NCBI GenBank assembly: GCA_030696435.1
Contig: JAUYSF010000217.1
Location: 1-6,733, forward strand
Length of the DNA stretch: 6,733 nt
Direction of reading: 5' to 3'
DNA from: Desulfoprunum sp.
GTDB lineage: Bacteria > Desulfobacterota > Desulfobulbia > Desulfobulbales > Desulfocapsaceae
Shown here: in pieces, positions 1 through 4,717 of the stretch
Layout: every line of letters starts with the position of its first letter
Position numbering within the stretch: position 1 is the first letter of the stretch
Made by a program: the position numbers and the translations under genes
Notes under the pieces: generated by a model
Database searches by the model: none
The model's input: only the letters and a program-made list of their open reading frames with translations
What the model was told of the DNA's origin: nothing

Positions 1-105
1 GAGATCCATCACTGAGGTTGAGAGCGGGATGCTGAAACAGGTGCAGATAACGGCCCAGACTCCCATCTGGGTGAAGAGGGCCTGTCTTTTGTTCAATTGA
101 GCCAT
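1..105 (-). CDS. Partial membrane protein, probable O-antigen ligase/polymerase-like (N-terminus only)
   Basis: The first 35 codons of a minus-strand gene start with ATG (complement of 103-105) and run off the left edge. A good ribosome-binding site, AGAGGA (complement of 113-118), lies 7 nt before the start. The peptide begins MAQLNKRQALFTQMGVWAVI and continues with a hydrophobic stretch ending in an IPLSTSVMDL-like segment. A short cytoplasmic head followed by a first membrane helix ending in a PLS motif resembles the start of O-antigen ligase/polymerase (WaaL/Wzy-like) proteins. The gene lies 76 bp downstream of msbA on the same strand, so co-transcription is likely, and an LPS-assembly role would suit that neighbour. 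The existence of the gene is well supported by start, ribosome-binding site and open frame. The family call rests on a short hydrophobic segment plus context and could be wrong; any polytopic membrane protein is possible. Confidence 0.6.
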   Translation of the reverse strand, partial: MAQLNKRQALFTQMGVWAVICTCFSIPLSTSVMDL

Positions 106-181
106 GCGTCATTCCTCTGAAATAGTTATATATTCCTCACACAGCACGGCTCTGCTCAACATCCCGAATTCCTGTTCAAAT

Positions 182-1957
182 CTAACGATATTGCATGGTG
201 TAGAGCAATTCGTACTCTTTGCCCAGCGCCAGCAGTTCAGCATGGGTTCCCTCCTCGACAATGGCGCCGTCTTTGACGACAATGATCCGGTCGGCATTGA
301 CGATGGTCGATAAACGGTGGGCGATGACAAAGGTGGTTTTATCTTTCATCAGGTTTTCCAGGGCCTTCTGGACCTCTCTTTCCGATTCGGTGTCCAGGGC
401 CGAGGTCGCTTCATCGAGTATGAGGATCGGGGCGTTTTTCAGGATGGCCCGGGCAATCGATACACGCTGACGCTCGCCTCCGGACAGCCGGTTGCCACCT
501 TCTCCTATGATCGTATCAAAACCCTGGGGCAGATTATTGATAAAGTCGAGGGCATGGGCCGCTTCCGCTGCATTTCTGATCGCTTCCTCGGTGCTTTCCA
601 GGTCGCCATAAGCAATATTGTTGCGCACGGTATCGTTAAAGAGAATGGTCTGCTGGGTGACCATGGCGATCTGACTGCGCAGGGATTGCATGGTGACATC
701 CCGGATATCGGTGCCATCGATCAGGATGGCACCGTCTTTGAGATCGAGAAAGCGGGGGATGAGATTGGTGAGGGTGGTCTTGCCGCCGCCGCTTGGGCCG
801 ACGATGGCCAGGGCCTGCCCCGCTGGCACGGTGAGTGTGATATTTTTGAGGACCGCTGCCTCCTTGTCGTAACTAAACGTGAGGTCCTTGAATTGGATCG
901 ATTTCTTAAAAGGTGGTAGGGGCGTTGCACCCTCTTTGTCGCGGATTTCAGGCTGCACATCTAGCAGAGTGAAGACCCGGGTGGCGGCCGCCAGCCCCTG
1001 CTGAATGGTCGAATTGATCTTGCTTACGCCTTTGATCGGTTCGTAGGCGGCCATCATGCCGGCGAGAAAGGCGATGAATGTACCTGCTGTGGCACTGCCG
1101 TGGATGACCTCATTACCACCGAACCAGATGATCAGGGCGATGGCTACACCCCCTATGAACTCCATAAGGGGATGCTGCATACTGCGGAAACGGGCATCCT
1201 GAATAACGACGGAAAACAGGGTGTTGATCTGCTCACGAAAGCGCCTGCCTTCATATTTTTCCCGGCCGAAGGCCTTGACGATACGGTTGCCGGTAATCGT
1301 CTCATAGAGAATGTTGGTGACGTTGGCGGTCTCCTCCTGGGTCTTGGTGCTCAGCTTGCGGAAGATCCGGCCGAATTTGACGATGGGAAAGGCAGCTATC
1401 GGCAGGATAATGAAGGAAAACATGGCGAGTTTCCAGTTCATGCTAAAGACCACACCGAGGAGAAAGATGACCTGAAAGAAATCCCTGATGGTCCCGACCA
1501 GGGCATTGGAAACCGCCTGCTGCATCAGGGCGATGTCTGAAATGATCCGGGAAATCAGGGTGCCAGTCGGCATTTGGTGGAAAAACGAGAGGGGCTGGCT
1601 GTGGATATGCTCGAAGACCTGGATGCGCAGATCGCGGATGATCGATTGCCCGACTTTTTCCAATAAAAAGTAATAGATATAATAGAAGGCACTTTTCAGG
1701 AAAAAAACCAGGACGACGACCAGCGGCAGTACCTTGAGTAAAAAAACATCTTTTTCAATGAAGATCTTGTCGAGAAGATCTTTGATCAGCCAGATTTGGA
1801 AGCTTGTCAGGGCCGCGACCAGAATCATGGCGATCATGGCGATGAGCAGTCTGTTCTGGTAGGGTTTTATGACCTGATAGAGCCTGCGGAGGATTTCTTT
1901 ATCTTTATTTGTCATGCAGAGTTTGAAGGGTGTTCTTTGAGGGGATTGTCTGATCAT
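182..1957 (-). CDS. msbA: Lipid A / LPS-core flippase, ABC transporter MsbA (fused TMD-NBD half-transporter)
   Basis: A homodimeric inner-membrane ABC exporter that uses ATP to flip lipid A-core to the periplasmic leaflet. The 591-residue frame is a full half-transporter of normal MsbA length (about 580). About six membrane segments lie near residues 36-57, 75-97, 150-172, 175-196, 265-285 and 290-306. The nucleotide-binding domain follows: an A-loop aromatic (Y363), Walker A GPSGGGKTT (387-395), a Q-loop VTQQ (433-436), the signature LSGGERQR (491-498), Walker B ILILDEATSALD (511-522) and the H-loop histidine H547 in IAHRLST. All catalytic motifs are intact. The start is uncertain: the ATG at residue 15 (complement of 1913-1915, protein MTNKDKEILRRLY...) gives a more typical N-terminus, and neither ATG has a strong ribosome-binding site. 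MsbA is favoured over a drug exporter because of its length, the KPY-type N-terminus and the adjacent LPS genes. The substrate is inferred from family and context. Confidence 0.9.
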   Translation of the reverse strand: MIRQSPQRTPFKLCMTNKDKEILRRLYQVIKPYQNRLLIAMIAMILVAALTSFQIWLIKDLLDKIFIEKDVFLLKVLPLVVVLVFFLKSAFYYIYYFLLEKVGQSIIRDLRIQVFEHIHSQPLSFFHQMPTGTLISRIISDIALMQQAVSNALVGTIRDFFQVIFLLGVVFSMNWKLAMFSFIILPIAAFPIVKFGRIFRKLSTKTQEETANVTNILYETITGNRIVKAFGREKYEGRRFREQINTLFSVVIQDARFRSMQHPLMEFIGGVAIALIIWFGGNEVIHGSATAGTFIAFLAGMMAAYEPIKGVSKINSTIQQGLAAATRVFTLLDVQPEIRDKEGATPLPPFKKSIQFKDLTFSYDKEAAVLKNITLTVPAGQALAIVGPSGGGKTTLTNLIPRFLDLKDGAILIDGTDIRDVTMQSLRSQIAMVTQQTILFNDTVRNNIAYGDLESTEEAIRNAAEAAHALDFINNLPQGFDTIIGEGGNRLSGGERQRVSIARAILKNAPILILDEATSALDTESEREVQKALENLMKDKTTFVIAHRLSTIVNADRIIVVKDGAIVEEGTHAELLALGKEYELLYTMQYR

Positions 1958-1974
1958 GAAACCGTGAAAGTGTG

Positions 1975-2035
1975 GCGGAAAATTTGCGACTATTAATACA
2001 CCACTCGGGTTGAATACAAAAGCTCTATTTTCCGC
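1975..2035 (-). promoter_or_regulatory. Inverted repeat flanking a candidate msbA promoter
   Basis: The sequence gcggaaaat (1975-1983) is matched by its exact complement attttccgc (2027-2035), with 43 bp between. Read on the minus strand, the interval contains TTGTAT (complement of 2014-2019) followed by TATTAA (complement of 1993-1998), a weak sigma70-like pair with a short 15-bp spacer. The arrangement could be an operator pair around the msbA promoter or could be chance. The promoter match is poor and no regulator is implied. Confidence 0.2.
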
Positions 2036-2160
2036 AGTATCGCCCCTTTGTGGCCTTGATATATATTCTGCACCGAGAGTCGCTTACAGCGATTTGGTTG
2101 AGGAACAGGCGAGTGAAGCGGCCTTTTGTGCAAAGAGAGATTCTGTCGATACGAAGGGAT

Positions 2161-2189
2161 TTGTGTTGTAGCCGACCTGATGCTATATT
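2161..2189 (+). promoter_or_regulatory. Candidate extended -10 promoter for rlmH
   Basis: A TTGTGT -35-like hexamer (2161-2166) is followed after 17 bp by TATATT (2184-2189), which matches five of six bases of the -10 consensus. The -10 is preceded by TGC (2181-2183), the TGn extension that strengthens sigma70 promoters. Transcription would start near 2196 and give a leader of about 86 nt before rlmH. This is a motif-based prediction; no other pair in the region fits as well. Confidence 0.4.
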
Positions 2190-2281
2190 CTGCTTATTTC
2201 CCCGTCAAAAGGACTCACGCTCAGATCATTCCGATCATCCAACCCAGGCCAGGAAGAGCCACTACACAATAGAGAGAGAAG

Positions 2282-2749
2282 ATGATTCATGAGTTGCCCT
2301 TTCTTGGTAAGGCCAAGGATGGCTTTATCACAGAAGGAATTGAGGAATACTGCAAACGTCTCCGCCATTACACGACGCTTTCTGTGACCCTTTTGAAGGA
2401 GAAAGGCAAGAAGAAGGGCCGCTCAATTGATCCGGCCGAGCAGGAGGCGGAGATACTGCTGCAGTCCGTGCCCGGCGGGGCGCTCGTCGTCGCTCTCGAT
2501 GCCGAGGGAGAACAGTATTCCTCCGAAAAATTCGCCATCCTGATAAGCGATTGGGAGCAGCGGGGGATCAAACAGGTGAGTTATCTGATCGGCGGGCCTA
2601 CCGGGCTGTGCCGTTCTGTGCTGGATCGGGCCGATGTACTGCTCTCCTTATCGAAAATGACCTTCACTCATGACATGGCAAGGCTTCTTCTCCTTGAGCA
2701 GCTCTATCGGGCCTACACCATCAAGGCCGGCGAAAAATATCACAAATGA
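2282..2749 (+). CDS. rlmH: 23S rRNA (pseudouridine-1915 N3) methyltransferase RlmH
   Basis: A SPOUT-class (alpha/beta-knot) methyltransferase that uses S-adenosylmethionine to methylate pseudouridine 1915 in helix 69 of 23S rRNA on assembled ribosomes. At 155 residues it matches the usual family length. The family hallmarks are all present: GKAKDGF near the N-terminus (9-15), the cofactor-loop motif LIGGPTGL (102-109), LSLSKMTFTHDMAR (121-134), LLEQLYRAYTI (137-147) and the C-terminal YHK (153-155) needed by this family. The start is fixed: an in-frame TAG at 2270-2272 excludes anything further upstream, and a purine-rich GAGAGAGAAG sits directly before the ATG. The TGA stop at 2747-2749 lies at the edge of a repeat-rich insert. 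The insert appears to have replaced an original TAG stop without changing the protein (see the element at 2748-3010). The gene is convergent with rsmJ. Confidence 0.96.
   Translation: MIHELPFLGKAKDGFITEGIEEYCKRLRHYTTLSVTLLKEKGKKKGRSIDPAEQEAEILLQSVPGGALVVALDAEGEQYSSEKFAILISDWEQRGIKQVSYLIGGPTGLCRSVLDRADVLLSLSKMTFTHDMARLLLLEQLYRAYTIKAGEKYHK
2738..2747 (+). repeat. Left copy of 10-bp direct repeat (likely target-site duplication)
   Basis: The sequence tatcacaaat is identical to 3011-3020. It covers the last rlmH codons (Tyr-His-Lys) and the first base of the stop codon. Its position at the exact edge of the repeat-rich insert makes target duplication on insertion the simplest explanation. The true duplication could be shorter, for example the 4 bp caaa, because the element tips TGAT/ATCA share bases with it. 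Confidence 0.6.
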
Positions 2750-2763
2750 TGGCGTCGTAAAAA
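2747..2763 (+). repeat. Left terminal inverted repeat of the insert
   Basis: TGATGGCGTCGTAAAAA. Its complement-strand partner at 2999-3015 differs at three positions (5, 6 and 8). The first three bases are also the rlmH stop codon. Confidence 0.55.
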
Positions 2764-2802
2764 TTCTCCATATGCTTCGTTGCTGCAAAGTTCTCATCGT
2801 TG

Positions 2803-2830
2803 TCGAAATCGGGATCGAAATCGGGATCGA
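2803..2830 (+). repeat. 12-bp tandem repeat array, left arm
   Basis: Two full copies of tcgaaatcggga (2803-2814 and 2815-2826) are followed by a partial tcga. The unit is a multiple of three, so any frame through it is periodic: the minus strand reads as alternating Asp-Pro/Asp-Phe. The array is the inverted partner of 2912-2940 and forms one side of a predicted hairpin. Confidence 0.85.
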
Positions 2831-2904
2831 GTCCACAAAAGTCGTGGCAGTTTGAGAGGAAGACGCGACTGCGGTTCGGAATGCAATACACCAGCAGGCT
2901 GAAT

Positions 2905-2940
2905 CCGATACCGATAGCGATTTCGATAGCGATTTCGATA
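2905..2940 (+). repeat. 12-bp tandem repeat array, right arm, with 6-bp sub-units
   Basis: Two ccgata hexamers (2905-2910 and 2911-2916) lead into two copies of cgatagcgattt (2912-2923 and 2924-2935) and a partial cgata. The complement of 2912-2938 matches 2803-2829 at 23 of 27 positions, differing only where the left arm has GG and the right arm has CT. The inverted arrangement of two slightly different arrays suggests paired evolution of a hairpin stem rather than independent expansion. Confidence 0.85.
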
Positions 2941-2998
2941 CCCAAAAGAACGCTTAAACCGGATGAACCTTTTTACTTAGCCATCCTGAAATCCCAGG

Positions 2999-3015
2999 TT
3001 TTTACGAGGTTATCA
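2999..3015 (-). repeat. Right terminal inverted repeat of the insert
   Basis: Read on the minus strand as TGATAACCTCGTAAAAA, it mirrors the left end at 2747-2763. Its first three bases are the rsmJ stop codon, so each tip of the insert carries the TGA stop of the gene next to it. Confidence 0.5.
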
Positions 3016-3020
3016 CAAAT
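3011..3020 (+). repeat. Right copy of 10-bp direct repeat (likely target-site duplication)
   Basis: An exact copy of tatcacaaat at 2738-2747. It covers the end of rsmJ on the minus strand, including its last Leu codon and TGA stop. Confidence 0.6.
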
Positions 3021-3804
3021 AGTGGTGAAGATAGACGTCAAACCGGCTGTTTTTCATGATGATTTCATGAGTAGGCGGTTTGCCGGCGATGAGGGGCGCG
3101 CCCTTGGGGCGCTTGACGACCACCCGGTTGGTCGCAACTTTGAGGGCCTCTTCCAGCAGGGCAGAGCTGTCTTCGTCATCGCCTGCGATGAGACGGAGCA
3201 GGCGCATTTCCAGGCTGCCCAGGGCGGATTTGCGACGATGGGGATACATCGGATCCATGTAGATGGTGTGGGGTGGTTCTGTGAGCTGCAACATGGTCTG
3301 GCGGGCATCACCCAGTACAAGAGACAGTCTGTTGCCGATGATTTGAACAGTTTTCGGATTAGCCAGGGCCCGATCGAGCGCATCCTGCAGGATGCTTCCG
3401 ATGATGACGGATCGCTCACTCATCTGGACCGTGCAGCCAAGCGAAGCCAGGACAAAGGCATCTCCTCCCATACCTGCAGTGGCATCGAAAACCGTAGGTC
3501 GAAAACCGGATTTGATCCCAACCGCCCGGGCAAGGGGTTGATTGATTGTGCAGTTGTGGGCCTGACGGTAGCCGGCCTTACCGTGCAGAAAATCGATAAA
3601 GAGGATGTGAGGCGGCGAAGAAGAGGACTCTGCACTGTTGATATGCAGTTCAAGTCGCTCGTCGGTATAGACCAGGGCCAAAGGTGCTGATGTGGGAAAC
3701 TCCGAAAGAGAGCCGTGTATTTTTTTAGCCAGCTCAGAGGCTTTTTGTAGCATTGTTGGAGAGCTTGCAGTACATGAAATCGTCAGTGATCGCGCTGTAG
3801 CCAT
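3013..3804 (-). CDS. rsmJ: 16S rRNA (guanine-1516 N2) methyltransferase RsmJ
   Basis: A class I S-adenosylmethionine-dependent methyltransferase that makes m2G1516 in helix 44/45 of 16S rRNA on the small subunit. The 263-residue protein is close to the usual length (about 250). The Rossmann core shows motif I VFDATAGMGGDAFVLASLG (105-123), an acidic E130 expected near the cofactor ribose, the catalytic-loop motif DPMYPHR (184-190) followed by KSALGSLEMR (192-201), then VVVKRPKGAP (228-237) and the terminal RFDVY (254-258). The region ahead of motif I (80-91) lacks the glycine-rich loop I remember from enterobacterial RsmJ, and the motif I turn reads GMGGD instead of GLGRD. The start ATG has a distant GGAGA about 13 nt upstream; ATG at residue 18 is an alternative. 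The gene converges on rlmH and diverges from kdsB. Family assignment is firm. Confidence 0.92.
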   Translation of the reverse strand: MATARSLTISCTASSPTMLQKASELAKKIHGSLSEFPTSAPLALVYTDERLELHINSAESSSSPPHILFIDFLHGKAGYRQAHNCTINQPLARAVGIKSGFRPTVFDATAGMGGDAFVLASLGCTVQMSERSVIIGSILQDALDRALANPKTVQIIGNRLSLVLGDARQTMLQLTEPPHTIYMDPMYPHRRKSALGSLEMRLLRLIAGDDEDSSALLEEALKVATNRVVVKRPKGAPLIAGKPPTHEIIMKNSRFDVYLHHYL

Positions 3805-3821
3805 AGGTTTTTTGAGGTCTC

Positions 3822-3843
3822 CAGTGCAGTCTGTAAGGCACTG
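3822..3843. promoter_or_regulatory. Small inverted repeat in the rsmJ-kdsB divergent spacer
   Basis: CAGTGC (3822-3827) and GCACTG (3838-3843) are exact complements separated by 10 bp, near the middle of the 73-bp spacer between two divergent starts. It could be an operator or a leader hairpin. I could not place convincing -35/-10 pairs on either side, so promoters of both genes remain undefined. A 6-bp arm is short enough to occur by chance. Confidence 0.2.
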
Positions 3844-3864
3844 ATCTCAATGCTCATAAAATAG

Positions 3865-3874
3865 AAGGAAAGGA
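3865..3874 (+). promoter_or_regulatory. kdsB ribosome-binding site
   Basis: AAGGAAAGGA is a doubled purine-rich Shine-Dalgarno tract. Its first AAGGA lies 8 nt before the ATG at 3878, which supports that start. Confidence 0.75.
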
Positions 3875-3877
3875 ATT

Positions 3878-4642
3878 ATGCAGAACCAGAAAACAGAAGT
3901 CATTGCCATCATCCCAGCCCGTTATGAGTCCAATCGTTTCAGGGGCAAACCTCTGGCCAAGATCAACGGAAAGCCGATGATCCAGCATGTGGTTGAGCGG
4001 GCCGGTCAGGTTGAACTGCTGTCACGGGTGGTAGTTGCAACTGATGATAAACGAATTTGTGATTGTGTACAATCCTTCGGCGGGGAATTTGTCCTGACGC
4101 GAAGTGATCATGTCTCGGGCTCCGACCGCCTGGCCGAGGCAGCCGAACTGCTCGGTATATCCGAACATGATGTGGTGGTGAACATCCAGGGCGATCAGCC
4201 GCTCTTTCCACTTGAGGTGGTCGAACAGGTCGCCCGGCCTCTCCTCGACGACCCAGCCCTGCCGATGTCCACCCTGATCTACAAGATCATCAGGCCTGAG
4301 GAGATCCATGATCCCAACCACGTGAAAACGGTCTTTGACAGAAATAATCACGCTCTCTATTTTTCCAGATCGCCCATTCCCTTTCAACGCAATCCCGAAG
4401 AGGCAATTTCTCCAACATACTATAAACATTTGGGATTTTATGCCTATCGTAAAGGTTTTCTGCTGACCTTTGTGGCTTTGCCCGAAGGTGAATGGGAACG
4501 ATTCGAAAAACTCGAGCAACTGAGAGCGCTTGAATATGGTTATAGAATTAAAGTAATCTTAACAGAGCATGATTCAATCGAGGTGGATACCCCGGAGGAT
4601 CTGCACAGGGTCGAAGAGTATCTCAGGTCCATGGCCCGCTGA
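3878..4642 (+). CDS. kdsB: 3-deoxy-manno-octulosonate cytidylyltransferase (CMP-Kdo synthetase) KdsB
   Basis: This cytosolic enzyme activates Kdo with CTP to give CMP-Kdo, the donor for the inner core of LPS. At 254 residues it has the normal length. The nucleotidyltransferase fold is clear: IIPARYESNRFRGKPL (11-26) binds CTP, TRSDHVSGSDRLAE (74-87) follows, VNIQGDQP (101-108) supplies a metal-binding Asp (D106), HLGFYAYR (184-191) and EKLEQLRALE (210-219) are family signatures, and VDTPEDL (236-242) carries the second conserved Asp (D237). Two positions differ from the usual pattern: R22 where PGK is typical, and Q107 where QGDEP is typical. Neither removes a metal ligand. A strong ribosome-binding site precedes the ATG. 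It is followed 67 bp downstream by a CofD-like gene on the same strand, a possible operon. Together with msbA it gives the window an LPS theme. Confidence 0.96.
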   Translation: MQNQKTEVIAIIPARYESNRFRGKPLAKINGKPMIQHVVERAGQVELLSRVVVATDDKRICDCVQSFGGEFVLTRSDHVSGSDRLAEAAELLGISEHDVVVNIQGDQPLFPLEVVEQVARPLLDDPALPMSTLIYKIIRPEEIHDPNHVKTVFDRNNHALYFSRSPIPFQRNPEEAISPTYYKHLGFYAYRKGFLLTFVALPEGEWERFEKLEQLRALEYGYRIKVILTEHDSIEVDTPEDLHRVEEYLRSMAR

Positions 4643-4673
4643 AAACGAATCGAGGCAGAGCAGTATTCACGAG

Positions 4674-4687
4674 AAGAGGCATCTCTT
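4674..4687 (+). promoter_or_regulatory. Hairpin over the ribosome-binding site of a leader ORF
   Basis: AAGAG (4674-4678), loop GCAT, CTCTT (4683-4687) form a perfect 5-bp stem. The left arm is the AAGAGG that would serve as ribosome-binding site for the 9-codon frame starting at 4688. A stem this short would be weakly stable. Confidence 0.25.
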
Positions 4688-4717
4688 ATGTCAGGAGAAC
4701 ACGACAGGAATGGATGA
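4688..4717 (+). CDS. Possible 9-codon leader ORF overlapping the CofD-like gene start
   Basis: ATG at 4688 encodes MSGEHDRNG and stops with TGA at 4715-4717, which is 5 nt past the first base of the next gene's ATG (4710). A purine-rich GAGAAGAGG (4671-4679) sits 8 nt upstream, a better ribosome-binding site than that of the following gene, whose AGGAGA (4693-4698) is 11 nt from its ATG. The overlap would suit translational coupling. No function can be read from the peptide, and such a short frame may be chance. Confidence 0.25.
   Translation: MSGEHDRNG

Larger units (their letters stand above)
1958..2281. other. Divergent intergenic region between msbA and rlmH
   Basis: These 324 bp separate two genes read away from each other. 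I see no convincing gene here. One 80-codon frame opens with GTG at 2050 and runs into rlmH, but it has no ribosome-binding site and a composition unlike a protein. The region holds a plausible extended -10 promoter for rlmH (2161-2189), a weak promoter candidate for msbA, a 9-bp inverted repeat around that candidate (1975-1983 and 2027-2035), and two copies of the 10-mer tatattctgc (2062-2071 and 2184-2193). Confidence 0.7.
2748..3010. mobile_element. MITE-like non-coding element between rlmH and rsmJ
   Basis: This roughly 263-bp insert fills the whole space between two convergent genes. Its outer ends are imperfect inverted repeats: TGATGGCGTCGTAAAAA on the plus strand at 2747-2763, and TGATAACCTCGTAAAAA as the complement of 2999-3015, matching at 14 of 17 positions. 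It is bounded by the direct repeat tatcacaaat at 2738-2747 and 3011-3020. Inside are two 12-bp tandem arrays in opposite orientation (2803-2830 and 2912-2940), able to pair over 27 nt with two 2-nt mismatched patches. No transposase or other credible gene is inside, so if mobile it would need enzymes acting in trans. Excising the insert with one copy of the repeat gives a clean tail-to-tail rlmH/rsmJ junction. I infer a non-autonomous, MITE-like interspersed repeat. The family is unnamed here, and copy number elsewhere in the genome cannot be seen. Confidence 0.6.

Noticed and set aside
1100..1540. Plus-strand 146-codon frame, with 317-919 similar
   Set aside because: These are antisense shadows of msbA; the msbA strand has complete ABC transporter motifs.
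2050..2292. Plus-strand 80-codon frame upstream of rlmH
   Set aside because: It has a GTG start with no ribosome-binding site, no recognisable features, spans the predicted rlmH promoter and overlaps the rlmH start.
2803..2940. CRISPR-like short repeats
   Set aside because: The units are 12 bp, directly adjacent without spacers, and in two inverted arrays, so this is not a CRISPR array.
2721..2945. Minus-strand 74-codon frame with DPDFDPDFD and IEIAIEIAIGIG runs
   Set aside because: The periodicity comes from the 12-bp arrays being a multiple of three, it overlaps the rlmH end, and no ribosome-binding site was noted. It is treated as part of a non-coding element, though short Asp-rich frames in such repeats are worth remembering.
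2750..3012. Intrinsic transcription terminator between the convergent genes
   Set aside because: No GC-rich stem followed by a U-run is visible; the T-run at 2999-3003 is part of the terminal repeat and has no stem directly before it.
2800..3690. Plus-strand 296-codon open frame
   Set aside because: From 3013 onward it is the antisense shadow of rsmJ, which has all its family motifs; the upstream part is translated tandem repeat (SKSGSKSG, ISIAISI).
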